A DNA stretch of 64,000 nucleotides from Casuarina equisetifolia (GCA_028551475.1 CM052354.1:12359172-12423171); one strand, 5' to 3'; positions 1 through 12,249 are shown, numbered from the stretch's first letter. Numbers and translations are program-made. The notes: generated from the sequence alone by a model not told the origin.

Positions 1-2002
1 ACCCATTTGGTTGATGAAATTCAAGAGCTTGTGTTGTTAATCAGCAGTGAGAGTAAGCCTAATGGATCCACCATATATGCTACCTAGGCTAGGTGGATGA
101 TGGCCCAAGATACCCAGACTAGGTATGGGTGAATAGCCCGAAGAGCCTTGAAAAGAAAATCCCCCAGTGAAATCCATAGCTAGCGGATGTGTGGGGCCAT
201 AGCCAAGTAAAGGCAGAGAATTAGATACGGCAACATTATGGGCTAAAGGCCCTTGGCCAGTGGGCTTGCGCCTATTATTACCACGTGGCTTGGGCCTGCT
301 ACTAGAAAGGTAGCCCACTAATTGGTAGCAGGACTCACGCAAGCATCTAGGCCGCTTGCAATGATTGCAAATGGGCCTAGGTGTGGGAAGGGCCTGTTGG
401 GCATGAGGCAGGTTAAGCCTGTTAGGCCCACCTGAGGATAAGGACCCAGAGTACAATCATAAGTCCAGCCCATTAGGGCCAGAGATGCACCTGACCCGAT
501 TGGGGCACGACTAGAACGGTGCGTCTGAAAGGCACTAGCATCACTGTCGAGAGAGAAACGGCCGTTGACAGCAGCGCACTGGAGCAAGTCTTGCTTCGCC
601 AGTGAATAAAGCTTCTCCATGCTTGGTAGCTCGTCACGTGACATGACATTGGAGCGAAGGGTAGAAAATTCATCCAGCAGGGCCAAAAGAAGTTGCAGGG
701 ATCGATCCTCCGCCTAACGGCGCCGAAATTGCTTATTAGTGTCACAAGTGCCGCCACAACAACAGTGAAGAGGAGGATGTTGGGTGTCTAAAGCACCCCA
801 AAGCTCCTTCAAACGAAGGTAGAAGGATGTGAGCTCAGCACTAGAGGCACCGGGAGACAAGCGGAGAGTGCTAATGGCCTGTTTGAGGGAAAATTTTTGG
901 GTCCCACTAATCCGATCGAAGTTATCTTAAAGCAATTGTCAGACATTGGCGACACTGAGAGCAATGGAGACCATAGTCTCGAGTGAGGAATCAACATAAT
1001 GGGTTAACCAAGTCTTCACAGCTGCATGACATTGGTCCTAATGGGTAGCAGCATCACCATCACCAGTGGGGCATAGGAGCTTGCCAGTCAGAAAACCTAT
1101 CTTATTCCAAGTAAGGAACACTGTTCTAATTTGCTTGCTCCAAACATGCCAATTGGCCTCGCCGGTGAGCTTTTGGAACACAATGCATGCCGATTGAAGA
1201 TCGGTAGCAATGAGATGATATGGGTTGTGGAGATGAGAGATAGTGGAGCTATTGGTAGTGGCCATAAGGGAGGTGAACAACTAGGGTGGCGGCTAAGGTT
1301 TTGAAATTAGGTAATTAAGGTTGAAGGTAAATTTGGTAAGTGAGGAAAGGTGAGTGGGGCTAGGGTTAACAAGAAAGGAAGAAGAGAAAAAAAAAACGGC
1401 TAGGGTGTACTGGAAAAGAAGGGAGAAAGCAGTTGGGGTTTATGAGAAAAGATAAAAATAAAAATTAAGAAAGAGAAGGTATTTCGAAAAGGTTGGATAA
1501 AGTCAACCAAAAAAGGGAGAAAGAGAAAAAGCAAAGTGGAAAGATGGAAAGGAGAAGTCGGGAAAAGAGAAAAAGTGTGAAAGGTGAAAAAAAGTAATGG
1601 GGAATGAAAATGAGAGAGAGAATAAAGTGAAAAGGTGAAGAGGGTATTTGGAGAAGAAGAAAGAAAAGACAAAACAAAGGGAGGATTGTGTTGAAAAACG
1701 GAATAGAAACAAGACAAAAGAAAAGGAAAAAGTGGAATGGGAGAAGAGAACAGACCAAAACGAAAATGGAGGTGGATGAAGAAAAAAACGACCAGCAAGA
1801 GGCTCACGACTCGATGGAAAAATTGTGAAAAAAAAATTGCAGCGGAAGCTATGATCGTATGGCGATTGATACCATGTAAGAAACCACTTGGGCCCCTAAA
1901 ACCAAGAAACTGAGTAATAGGGGTTATCCAACTGAGCCTTATAAGGCATACAACAACCAATCAAGATTCCGATGTGGGACACCAAACCAACTCATCTCAA
2001 CA
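1..2002 (-). mobile_element. Copia-type LTR retrotransposon, 5' part (LTR, primer site, leader, gag), cut by the window edge
   Basis: Read on the minus strand, this is the beginning of a Ty1/Copia element. A short LTR (1875-2002) is followed directly by a primer-binding site for initiator Met-tRNA (core TGGTATCA, 1861-1874). A purine/pyrimidine-skewed leader of about 0.6 kb comes next, then a gag-like reading region from about 1265 down. The gag start resembles the Copia N-terminal and UBN2-type gag (residues such as LTGEANWHVWSKQ), and a CCHC-type zinc-knuckle region with CYQLVG follows at about 310-370. The element is broken, with several interruptions in gag, and pol would lie beyond the left edge. 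The class is clear; the age is unknown because only one LTR is present. Confidence 0.8.
1875..2002 (-). repeat. 5' LTR (128 bp) of the left-edge Copia element
   Basis: On the minus strand it starts TGTTGAGATGAG and ends CTTACA, so it has canonical TG...CA ends, and it abuts the Met-tRNA primer site. It contains the TCCCACATCGG motif common in short plant LTRs. At 128 bp it is short for Copia. The partner LTR is outside the window. Confidence 0.7.
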
Positions 2003-2090
2003 CCCCCTAGCATGTGCAGCAGGCTAGGAGTACAATCGCCTAAAGCGTGAACCACAACGTGAACCAGGGGTAGAGAGGAAGACCAGACCA

Positions 2091-2433
2091 TATTAGAAAC
2101 TGAAGGGCCCATCTAAAACATAAAATTGTACAATAGTGGGTTGTCAACGGAAGCTTATAAGGCCAAGCTCTCATGTCGCCTTACCTAATGTGGGACTGGA
2201 TATTTTAACACTCCAACACTCCCCCGCAGTCTCACATTGGGTGCGATGAGAGGTGGGACTAGTCTAGAGGGACCACACCAAGGTAGGCAGGACACAGGGC
2301 CAGCTCTAATACCATATTAGAGTGTGAGAGTCTATCTCAAAACCTTAAGGCATTAGGTAAAGAATTTTCATCACTTATAAAACCATAGGCCCATCCTCTC
2401 ACTTCCAATGTGGGACAATACCCACCTTTAACA
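2091..2433 (-). mobile_element. TRIM-like miniature LTR element, diverged
   Basis: A 119-bp LTR (2315-2433, minus strand, starting TGTTAAAGGTGGG) abuts a Met-tRNA primer site (TGGTATTAGAGC, 2303-2314). An internal stretch of about 100 bp (2211-2314) and a second LTR-like stretch of about 120 bp (2091-2210) with matching end motifs follow. The architecture and size (343 bp) match the intact TRIM at 57243-57583, and the 2315-2433 LTR is clearly the same family. The two terminal repeats here are much less alike than those of the other copy, so this could be an old element or a composite of two related ones. It has no coding capacity, as is normal for TRIMs. Confidence 0.6.
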
Positions 2434-2560
2434 ATGTCTGAAAATCTTCAAGCTTTAACCTTTTAGTATTTGTCTATCGTCAACAATTTTTTGCTTGGCT
2501 GTACTTTGTCAATGTCTAGTCTCAGTCTATCGTATTTTAACTTTTAGACCTATTTATATA
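2434..2560 (+). repeat. Fragment of segment 'e' (shared with 13335-13410 and 52118-52230)
   Basis: Directly after the TRIM end, the sequence matches the end of segment e at two other places. The shared features are a 'tgtctgaaaat' start and two 'gtctatcgt' motifs in the same order and spacing. The TRIM therefore landed inside an additional, otherwise lost copy of the repeated module. Confidence 0.6.
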
Positions 2561-4741
2561 GTATTGAAACCAAGGTAATTTACTTTTATTTTCATCTAAC
2601 TTTAAACTCTTTAAAGAAATTCTAACATGTGATGGAATATTGATGATGAAAATTTTTTCAAAAAAAAAAAAGAAGCAATGACCAAATAATTTTACTTATA
2701 AATTTATGTTTTTAAATTGATATCAAACTTTAAATTTATTTACGATATCTTTTAATTCTTGATTTTAATGACTTATTTTTAATTAGAAATTAGGTCTATT
2801 TTCACTTCTCGTGAATCTTTGACAAATATGAAGATCTACTCCGTTTGTCATCAAATTAGGTGACATGAATTTTTGGATGAACGCTTTTAGAAAGAGAACA
2901 AAAAAGTACCGTAGTCCGCTTTGGCCACAATAAAAAATAGAAATAGAAAATTGAAGATGTTAAATTCCAAAAAAAAAAAAAACAGAAATAATACTGCACA
3001 TAACTAGCATAACTGGCACTGCTCGAGCCTATAGCAATCTATTACCGACGATGCTTGGTTTGATGAGAACACAGCATGCGAAGGTGAGCTTCGGCGGCAA
3101 TGCCGTTGTCCACCCTACATAACAGCTCCTATAGAAACTAACAAAGATAATTATGTACTACGTGACGCGCTCTCCTATTCGCCCACTCTTCCCTAGAGAA
3201 AATCCAGAAGTACTTGCCTCTCAAAATTGGTGCATGTCACAGTTCCTTCTTGCGCTTTCACACCCACACGCAATTAGTTCACTGTATTTATATGCATCCG
3301 TCCCTTTTGTTTTCCTTTCATAGATGAAGATTAAAACTTCTTGTAGAAGATAGTTTTTTTAAGTCAAAATACTTCTAGAATTAAACAATTTATCATATAA
3401 AGGATTAAAGAACTGACTACTCTTTTATGTTGAATCTTGGATTCAAATATCAATTATACTGAGCAATTTTTGAAGCCTTTAAATTAGTAATGGAAAGAGT
3501 TTGTTTTATTAAGGATTAAAGCACCAGCTACCCTTTGTGCTGGAACACTCGATTCAACCATGCTTTTTTGTTGTAATGGGGTATTCACCTATACTATTTT
3601 GTTGGACTATTGGATTCAAAGAGATTATAATTTTAATATGGATACTCCATGTCAAACTCAAAAACAACAAATCTTTGTACCTAGACTTACTAGTTGGAGC
3701 ATCATTTGTTGCTCACAATTGAAAATATAAGCTGTCTCTATTCATCATAATTCTGTAATGAAATTTCTTGCCCATTATTGAATTTCCATTCAATATCAAG
3801 TTCATTCATACACGTGAACTAAGTTTTCATTTCGAATGATTCATCTGTCACTAGCCAATCAACGCTAATATGATTGTGCTGAATGTTAATAGTCGTATCA
3901 CAGGAATGAATAGTACATAGGTTGTGCGTTGAATGGGAAGTTACTCTTTTCATTTTTTCTTTGATAAAATCCAAACACGTTACAAATTGGTGATTGAATT
4001 TGAAAGATGTAATGTTATTCATAGTATTTAGACCAAGTAATATGATTAGTACCTAGAAGGAAATAAGGTAATCTATTCACATATATACAAATATAAGAAA
4101 ATCCTATTGACATTTGAAATGATGTTAAAGATCACAGCTTTCTCAAAAAATAGGAGCACAAATGGATATTTACTTTTGATTAAAAACATCCATCTATCCC
4201 CTGTTTTAAGCAAACCATCAAGCATCCACTGATCCTCACCTATACTGTTAATTAAACCCACTAATACAATGACCTCAACCCTTTCACTCGGATTCATCCA
4301 ACCACCGACAACACTAATGAAACCAAATTGATTCCACAGAACCTCTCAGTACCCGCCTCCCATTTCACCATCTTCACACTATCAAATAAATAGATTTTGA
4401 TCAAAAAATCACCAACTCACTATATCAATAGAAAAACCAGCAAGCTGAGTACATTCAACACCGATTTTGGAACACCAGCAGAACACAGATTAAGAATTTC
4501 ACGCAGATTTAGGAACAAGAAAGCTTACAAACGGTTTGGTCTCATGATAGGGAGACTCAAACATCGGTGTCTCATTTCAGGGAGACGCACACGTCTTTTT
4601 ACATTCTTCATCATTCACAAAATCCTTAAAAATATCTGAAATTTTCACTCGTCTAACAATGTTAAGACGGTGATAACATTTCTAATTACAAAACATTCAC
4701 ATATTAAGCTCAAAATCAGTCTTACAAACTCTTACCAAAGC
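2561..4741. other. Intergenic, no gene recognised
   Basis: AT-rich sequence with homopolymer runs. A short stretch at about 3020-3060 (cctatagcaatctattaccg) resembles 19545-19570 upstream of the SUVR-like gene. The small open frames here show no family resemblance. A minus-strand frame at 4073-4297 looks protein-like in composition, but I do not recognise it and found no convincing splice context. Confidence 0.5.
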
Positions 4742-6961
4742 CTACAACTTCAACGCTTTATAATAATCAAAGATCTTTCTGGATTTTTTCACAGCCAACC
4801 TCATTTCTTCATTTTTCCTGTGCAGAAAACGGTAATTTTTTTTTCACAAGGAATAACTGATTATTGCCCATAACGGAAACGAAAAGAAAAAAAAGGAAAT
4901 TACTCACCCTTTGGAATTATCTTTCATAACTGCCTTTCCTTTTCTTCTTTCATTGTAATCAGCCTCGCTTGGCATTTGTCTCCGCCTAACAAAAACGTAA
5001 AAATAGAATCAAAACAAAAGGAGATAAATTGCTTCTCCAGATTTGGTAACAACTACGCTCAAAGTGAATCTCACGTACGAGTCTTGTGACATGACAACAC
5101 CATAAGGGTTGGCACATTCCTTAGCCCCTCCCTTTATGCTATCTGACAGAAAATTGAATGTCGGGATGTCATGAATCTTTTTTACCACACAACCATAAAT
5201 GTGTCAACTACATAACAAATTGCTAAGACATTCGTCCATATTCAACAAATAAGCAACTAACGAAAGATAGTTTTTCTTGATTGAAGATTAGTAATAAGAT
5301 GTGTTTCAAATAAGACAAGATTTGTAAAATCGTTTTTGCCATACATAACTATAATGAGAAAAGGAGAAGAAATCAGCACGTCTAATAACTTAAAATCCTC
5401 AACAAACATATATCAAATTTACCAGCAAAGTTTCGGTAGTTGTGGTCGAATAAGTGCTTATTCCAGCCGCCAAACTCATTTGTTGAATCACTTTCCGTAG
5501 AACTCTCATTTTCAAGATTCATAATATCCTCTCCTTTGTATGAACCACTAAAGATTGTCTAATAGTTAAAAGAAATTACATGCTTTGTAGAATATATTGA
5601 AAAGATGTCTGAAAGTCAAAATATGTTAGATGCATCACAATTATATTGTTTTACCATGTTTGTATTGAAATTAATAAGGATACGCTGCACAATGATGGTT
5701 GTTTGATTGGAGATAATAACCACAAATACTTATTGCCGTTTCACCTTCTAGGTGAAGGACAACTTCTTCATCCTTTTTAAATTCCAAATCTAAAGAAATT
5801 GAGCGTTTATCAGTGAAGGTGCATATAAGCACCGTCGATCTCGGCATAACATGACACCATAAAGAGCTTTTAGTGCTGGTAGCATTTGGGTTGTCATATA
5901 ATGTGGCCTGCAAAACATTATTTGACCTTTTTCTTTAAATGCATGTAACCGAAATATAAAGGGTACATGAACAATAATTATAGGTATAGGAATTAAAAAA
6001 AAATAAAATAGACATACCCGTGTTATGCGAAGCCTTTCTTGTGTATTCAAAACATGGTATTCATTTGCCTCCATACGTATACCTTCGTGAACAAACATAT
6101 AAAAATCAAATAAAAGCAGAATAGTAAAGCATCTAAATTAAATTTTACAAAAACTATAACAAAACAATTAAGAAAATAAAAAACAAGAATAATTAAGAGC
6201 ACATCAATTGAAAGTACCCTAAAACGCTATACCTTTAATTAGAACAAAAACATAAAGATCAAAAAATAACTTTAACTGCTGATACTTTTTCTTTTCTTCT
6301 CAAACCATCCAATCTACTTACCTTCCTGAACATTATAAATAAAATGAGTGACTTTTATTTACAATCTACTGTCGTTGGTGTCAAGAGGTTAAAGCTAGTT
6401 TTTATGACAAATGGGAGTAACTATTGGGATAACGAGGAATGAAAGCTGGTTACATAACAGCTGTATCCATAATGGTGACATAGAGGAAAAAAAAATACTA
6501 CAAATGGCTTTCTCATCTTGGTTGCCACAGGGTAAAAGCTGGAGCATCAGAGGGCGGTTTTCCCCGCCCTGCGTAAACAGGGGAGCGAATACGGGTCCTA
6601 ATGGCTGAATGAAGCCAAGAACAGACCGCAGATCTAGCCGACGTCCGTCTCTTGAAGCAAACAACACCGATATGCTGCAGGAACCCTCTGCAGGTTTAGC
6701 CGATTTCTTGAAGAAATCGTTTGCAGCAACGAGCAGTAGAACCAAAAAAAAAAAACTTTGTTTTTTCTTCTTTCTTTCCCGTTCTGTAGAAGCTTTTTTT
6801 AGAATACTCGGTTTATTTTACACATATACTCGTGTCCTACACTTGGATTTCTAATACAGACGATGCTACATAAGCATTCCATTTTTCTTCATGCTAAAAG
6901 TGGACTTCATGAACCCAAAGCGAAGATAACGAAAGAAGAAAAACTTACCCCAAAATCCCAT
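4742..6961 (-). CDS. FKBP43/53-like protein: nucleoplasmin-like domain without a complete PPIase domain, 7 exons
   Basis: My exon reading on the minus strand is 6961-6949, 6082-6018, 5907-5684, 5547-5423, 5142-5079, 4985-4908 and 4817-4742. All junctions are GT-AG and every phase fits, giving 645 bp and 214 residues. The 13-bp first exon encodes MGFWG, the typical start of plant FKBP43/53, split after the first base of the Gly codon. Residues 1-100 follow the nucleoplasmin-like fold of these proteins (RLRITRATL near 21-29, SLDLEFKKDEEVV near 60-72, then SICGYYL). An acidic/Ser stretch and a basic tail follow. The end (AVKKSRKIFDYYK) resembles the start of the FKBP domain, but a stop follows at once and I see no downstream PPIase exons. 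In the family, this domain is a nuclear histone chaperone and the FKBP domain is a prolyl isomerase. The role here is inferred. The open frame argues against a long-dead gene, but a truncated pseudogene remains possible. Confidence 0.72.
6083..6948 (-). other. Large first intron of the nucleoplasmin-like gene
   Basis: It is bounded by a strong GTAAGT donor after the MGFWG exon and an AG acceptor before the next exon. It contains an unusually GC-rich patch (about 6510-6720), also open on the plus strand (6609-6854). I do not recognise that patch; it could be an old insertion. Confidence 0.55.
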
Positions 6962-7061
6962 TGTGTGCTTTTTCACGCCTCAGAGGTTCTTCGTTCGCCT
7001 ATCTTGGTGTTCAGAATGTCTAGCTTCAGTTCATCTTCAGTTTAACCTCAGCTTTGGTATA

Positions 7062-7439
7062 TGAACAATGTCATCGCAGTGCACGTCAACCGAAGGATCC
7101 TGAGATCTTTCATTTTGGGCGTGACATGACAGATTTGCTTTGATGGGAAGTTGTGCGTCGCGAGTAAAAGTTGGTTTACGATTTTTCAGGCAAGGGAATT
7201 ACGCCATTCTCCAACTTATAATTATTAAGAGAGAGAAAAATAAAATATATTTCTAAAATTTTAAATATCTACAAATTATTACAGAGAGAATCTATTAAAT
7301 TATTACTTTCTCTCTCTGCACTCGTGGTCGTATTTTCTCTTCTTTAATTTGTTTGCATAATCACAACTTTGTCGGCTTTCTTTTCCATATGTTTCTTCTC
7401 TTTTTTACAATTTTTTTACAATGTAATGGGGCCAAAGAT
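7062..7439. promoter_or_regulatory. Probable divergent intergenic region upstream of the nucleoplasmin-like gene
   Basis: This lies between the minus-strand gene start at 6961 (with its likely 5' UTR) and the plus-strand promoter-like module at 7440. It is AT-rich with GAGA/CTCT stretches around 7230-7315. No TATA box on the minus strand is clear enough to call. Confidence 0.35.
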
Positions 7440-7800
7440 TACGTGAATTGGCAGCGTCCGTCTAGTTTCTGAGCAATTAATGACCATAACTTGTATAAAA
7501 AACGAGTTTTCCAGTAATAACGATACAGAACTTATTGTCCACAGAAATTAGCTCTTAGGGATTCTTCTTCTCGGCCATCTTTTTTTCTTTTTTTTGGTTG
7601 TTTTACTTCATTTTTTTTTTTGGCAAATCGAGTGGAACAGAGAATTGAGGTGTTTTGTTTCTAACCCATTTGATTCTCATCGTTTCTGCGTGCTGTGATC
7701 CTAAATTTTCTTTCCTTTCCGCGGCCTCCTTGAATTTTCACTCTTTCCTACAATTTTCTGGGACTTGTTTTTCATTTTCCTGAATTTTTTAAGATTTTGG
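7440..7800 (+). repeat. Promoter-like module 'p', copy 1
   Basis: The order of parts is: a gcaattaatgacc block, a TATA-like tgtataaaaaac, a cttattgtccacagaaatt block, a T-rich stretch, then a block around ccatttgattctcatc and ttgaattttcactctttcc. The same order occurs at 40880-41165 (+) and, reversed, at 28155-28575 and 30560-30900; a shorter version lies at 8955-9110. The layout suggests a TATA promoter plus a 5' leader, but no conserved coding region follows any copy. Confidence 0.65.
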
Positions 7801-8513
7801 ATCTCTTCTTTTTGTCTTTCGCATTTTATTTAATTTGTTTGTGCAGCATGTTTCTATTTTCTTAATAACTATTTTTCAAAATTACTTTTTTTTTAAAGGT
7901 GAACAATAACTAATATTTCAAAACTCTTTTTTTTTTCATTTTTCATGTTTCTGAATGGTAATTAATAACAAATATGTGAGATCTCTTTTTGTTGTGTTAA
8001 AGAAAACTATCATTTAAACTCTGGAGTCCGTTTGAACCTTTTATTGGTACTATTTACTTTTTTTTCTTTTATATATTTGGTTTTTAGGTTTTTTGTTCTT
8101 GTCTATAGTTCTTTTCTTTATTGGCCACCACGAAGGGAAAGGCATAATTTTGATCATTTACGAAAAAATAATGTAAACCATGGATTAGTATAAGGGTTCA
8201 TTCAAATGGTTCCGTTTACAATTCCTTCAAAAATTGCTTTCAATGTAAGTCCAATTGTTTATTTAGTGTCAAATATGGTGCCTTTTGTTTTGTTCTTATA
8301 GTTAGCATGGTTTACAAATTTTGCAATCTTCCTTTTCTTATTTTTTTTCTTAATTTGCATAATGTTTGTTAGAAAGGACTTGTTTTGGTTCCGGTTGGTG
8401 TATTTGTTGTGTGATTTATTCTCTATATGCTTTGTGAAAGACACTTTGCCGTCTCTTTTTTGGTCGTTATGGTGGCAAGCTTTAGTAACATGAAGGTTTA
8501 TTCATTCATTTTT
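7801..8513. other. T-rich intergenic sequence, no gene recognised
   Basis: Strongly T-rich on the plus strand, in the style of a plant 5' leader or intron. No coding region or RNA gene is recognisable. Confidence 0.5.
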
Positions 8514-8605
8514 CGGTTGACTATCTATTATTATTTTTATCTTTTAATTTGAATGGTAACGGTTGACTATCTATTATTATTTTTATCTTTTAATTTGAAT
8601 GGTAA
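8514..8605 (+). repeat. Perfect 46-bp tandem duplication
   Basis: Two adjacent identical 46-bp units (8514-8559 and 8560-8605), each starting cggttgactatctattatta. Identity over the full unit indicates recent slippage or duplication. Confidence 0.95.
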
Positions 8606-8954
8606 GTATAAAAATACAATGATGTTAGTGTTATCTTCTTCTTTTTTTTTAACATATGTTTTTAATTTATTGTAGGTTTACTGTGAAAGAGTTAGGGTTT
8701 GAAATGGTAGACAGATAGCCCTCGATATTTCCAAAAACTATCTGTCCTGGGTGTCACGAGACGAATCAGTGCTTTGGGCCAGCTTACTGCATCTCGGTGA
8801 ATGACGTTTTTGAGACATTCTTAAAATACTTGGCTGGCAGTATCTGACATCGATGTTCATTCTGCTGCTTCCCTGTACGATGTCAGTTTTCGAAAAAAAA
8901 AAAAAAGTGTCGGCACAAAAATTGGATAGCTTGGGGAATACGAAGGGTGTAGGA

Positions 8955-9110
8955 AGAGAATGATAATCCCGTTGCGCAATTAATGATCATAATTAACTAT
9001 TATTTTTTCCGTTCAGCAACTAATGACCACGAGTGGTATAAAAAACGAACTTATCTGGTTTTTTGGCAAACAAAAGTCCTTCCATTAATTCCAGTAACGG
9101 AGCCAACTTC
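8955..9110 (+). repeat. Promoter-like module 'p', partial copy
   Basis: It shares the gcaattaatgatcataatta block and TATA-like gtataaaaaacg with the copies at 7440 and 40880, then diverges. Confidence 0.6.
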
Positions 9111-9284
9111 CATCTACAATACGAAGACGGCTATACCAAATCGAAGATGACTCCTACAGTCCGTGCTTAATTCCTTCTGATATCTGCTACCAACAAGAAG
9201 GAACTTATGAGTTATCATGGCTGGCTCCTGTCAATATAGACGTCCCACACTCACTTCCCACTCCCCACGTGTTCTACTTGTTGT

Positions 9285-9495
9285 GACGTGTACCATTAAA
9301 TACACGATTTGTTCCTTGATCAAAGGTAAGCTTACTGAGGACAGAAGGTTTTGCACTTACTGGAGATATCATGCCAATGGTTTTACCCATGCATGGGTCG
9401 AACAGTGATATCAAGGAAACGTCGTTAAGCAGGGAGGCAATTTGTTGGTCGATTTAAGCAAACACAAGTTAGAAATCTGAAAAGACTAACCAAGA
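9285..9495 (+). repeat. Segment 'a' of block A
   Basis: Matches 42345-42535 in direct orientation and more weakly 40550-40700. Shared features include aagcttactgaggacagaag, an acccatgca block, aaggaaacgtcgt and a gtcgattta block followed by acacaagttag. A short open frame spans part of it in this copy only, so I do not call a gene. Confidence 0.75.
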
Positions 9496-9529
9496 AAAAA
9501 AATTTGATTGAAACCAAGTTAGAAGGCGA

Positions 9530-10445
9530 TGTATGGATTGTTTTGAAAAACAATTGATTGAATGTAGCCACATTTATTTAAACCAACACAATTTTAAAAT
9601 ATGAAAAGCCCCAAAAGCCATAGAAAGAAGACAGAAACCCAATACTAAACATCATCACATGTCATCACGTGGAGAGTAAACATAGGCAGAAACGTGAAAA
9701 TACAAACCCCACTTGTACTTTTGAAAAAATGGGCAAACGACTCTCGTTATTTCAAACATTTTAACAATAATTTTGCTAACAATTATCTGAGTAAAGAACA
9801 TTGAGAATTAATCTCATCTACAATACATGATATGTGAAGTTTGAGTTACGAAACATTTGGTGAGACAATCTTTTGTTCAATCGGTTGGAGCTAGTGAAAA
9901 AGTGTGAAGAGCATGATGAAAAGGTATTATGTTCATAGGTTTAAAAATAATATTATAATTTTGTTTATTAGATAATATCATTTGTAAAAATAAAGAATTT
10001 TTTTTTGTATATTGTCTTTAATTAAAAGAGGAATGTTTTCTTTCCGTTATATATAACAAATCAAATAACATCAATGAGCCAATGGATAAAAAGTATGATA
10101 AAAGTGGATAAGAGGTGTAGTGATTTATGAAAAATAAATAAATAAATAAAAGTGTTCATATCCATTCTAATCTTAAAAGAAAAATATGAAAAGTTTAAAG
10201 AGAATCAAATACAATTGTTAATCATTGTACATTTGTTCTTTAATTGAATGTGACCTTGTTACAATCAAAACAATTTTATAAAACTTGTGAGAGTTGTCCT
10301 CCGGACTAGGCAACCAATTAGGTCACCTTTGCTATTAGTAATCTTTAAGTCATAATCCTTATGGTTTCTAAGCACTAAAATATGGTCAAGTGCATGTCAA
10401 TTGGGGGGTAGAAAAGAAAGCTTCTATAAAGCAATTCCTTCTTCT
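9530..10445 (+). repeat. Segment 'b' of block A
   Basis: Matches 44195-45140 in direct orientation over about 0.9 kb, with small indels. Anchors are atggattgtt followed by gaaaaacaattgattgaatg, cagaaacccaatact, and later cttgtgagagtt and agcactaaaatatgg. In this block, segment b follows segment a directly; in block B, a gene-bearing stretch of about 1.65 kb separates them. Confidence 0.8.
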
Positions 10446-10477
10446 TTATGCACTTTACACTACTTATATTCTTTCCT

Positions 10478-10890
10478 CGCACGTGTTCATCATCTTTGCA
10501 TATAACAATCAGTACAACTCTGCAAAAGGTTATTCCATCACGTCTTTGAAAGCTAAAAGATTAGCCTCGGCGTTTAGAGAAGGGGTTCTGCTTGAGAAAA
10601 GGGGATCTACATTGGGCAGGTCGAAGAAGTCATTTAAATTTTCACAAGAACATTAGCCGTGTTCTACGAATCAGATCAACTTTTTGTATTCGGGGAAGTT
10701 AAAGAATCGAAAAAAAAAAGGGTATTTTGCTTTTCCTTAATCTAATCATGGCTCATCAATTTACCTATAGTACCCTAAGACAACAACCTGCGCTACAGCT
10801 CTGCCGCCTTCTGATGAAAGCCAACCGGGATTTCAAGTTCACCCACCGCTTCGATCCTCGTGAGGATCATTTCTTCACGGATTTCACTAG
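10478..10890 (+). repeat. Segment 'c' of block A
   Basis: Matches 46287-46605, sharing gtgttcatcatctttt, ctacgaatcagatcaacttt and gatgaaagccaaccgg. In this copy a 75-codon frame (10727-10954) is open, but the block B copy is not open in the same frame, so coding is not supported. Confidence 0.75.
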
Positions 10891-10891
10891 A

Positions 10892-12211
10892 ATGTACTAT
10901 GTTGATTTGGAGGATTTTTACTTTCTTTTAGAGTTTTTAATATTTTTTTTATAGAAACTCAAGTAATATTTAATTATTAAAGTATGGTACAATGTGATAA
11001 ATGAAGAATTAACAAGTAAACAAACTATTTTATTCTACTAAAGATAACAATCAAGAAAACTTGAAATTGACGTGTAAAATTAGTAGGTTGCAAAAAATGT
11101 GTCTAACTGAGATACACAAAGTTATCAAGAAAAGAATTTATTAAAGGTTCTTTAGTGAGCTACCTAAGGCCCAAATTAATAGAAGAATGTGCTAAATCAT
11201 TTGATGTGAACTTAAGCTGCATAAATAGACCATAAGCAAGTTTTTATGAGAAAAGGGACCCTAAATGCCGAATAAATAATAAGTAATGGCAAGCATGGGA
11301 TGAGAAGTGTGACCGTTTACAGAAAAAAAAAATTAATAATAATTCTCGGTTGTCGTTTCGGCTTCCCTCGATTGATTTTGCGTGGCCATATTTAAAAACT
11401 CTTAAATTCACACAATTTAAACAAGTTGGAATCCCTAAAAACCAAAAAAAGAAGATCCTCTCAATTACCATCATTTGTCATCAGGCAAACACCAGAATAA
11501 TCATGAAAATGCACACCCACCACAGGCAGATTATCCTCTTTATTTCCAAGGTTAATCCAACAATCATCAAAATAAAGAATTTTGAAAAAAAAAAGTTTGA
11601 GTAATGAACAACTAGTGAGTATTTATTGATAAGACAATTATCTATAAGACTTGGCATATGAAGGGCTTGGAAACCTAATTTATGGATGGTTAGCCAGAAT
11701 CAATAAGGAAAATGATGATTGCTAAAGTTTGGGGCAATGATGAACAAACCAAAGACATAAAGACTCAAAAGAAAGTATAAAATACAATCAAAAGTGAGTA
11801 TTACCATTAATTATATAGAACTAGGATTTGGTTATTATATAATATTATCTGTTAAATTTTTTTTTAATATAAAAGAAGATTATTTTCCTTTTAAGTTATA
11901 TTACAACTATAACTCTTGTGATGTATGAAATTCAATGCAAAGATGAACTTGAATTATTGTACCCTGTAGTATCAAATTAAATAACATCCTACACCAAGTG
12001 AATAAGGAGTATGAGCGGTGACGCAGGTAATTAAAGGTGGTGGTTTAGTTATTAAAAAAAAAAAATGGTGTCCGTTTTGAAGAAAAATGAAATTTGAAAA
12101 GACAAAAATAAAAAATAAAAAAACTAAATACCAACGATCACATAACGGGCTCTATGTACAAGTTTATAATAATTAGTTAAAGTGAATTTGTTCGTCGATT
12201 GAAAAATACCA
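10892..12211 (+). repeat. Segment 'g' of block A (1.3 kb)
   Basis: Matches 62668-64000 in direct orientation almost end to end, starting atgtactatgttgatttg and running to the last base of the window, so the match probably continues beyond it. Its first part (about 10960-11130) also matches 46040-46214. No gene is recognisable; the opposed small frames at 11244-11604 recur in the copy but diverge like non-coding DNA. Confidence 0.8.
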
Positions 12212-12249
12212 TATAGCGAACTTTAGAATCAAGAAAATTCAAAAAGCTC

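Noticed and set aside
1400-1960. 186-codon minus-strand frame rich in Phe, Ser and Leu
   Set aside because: It runs through the pyrimidine-skewed leader and LTR of the Copia element. The skew alone explains the lack of stops.
6395-6854. Overlapping frames on both strands in the GC-rich patch of the first intron
   Set aside because: No family resemblance and no splice context tying them to the gene; possibly an old insertion.
10727-10954. 75-codon frame starting MLFLNLIMAHQFTYS as a small gene
   Set aside because: The direct copy at 46450-46605 does not keep the frame, and no family is recognisable.
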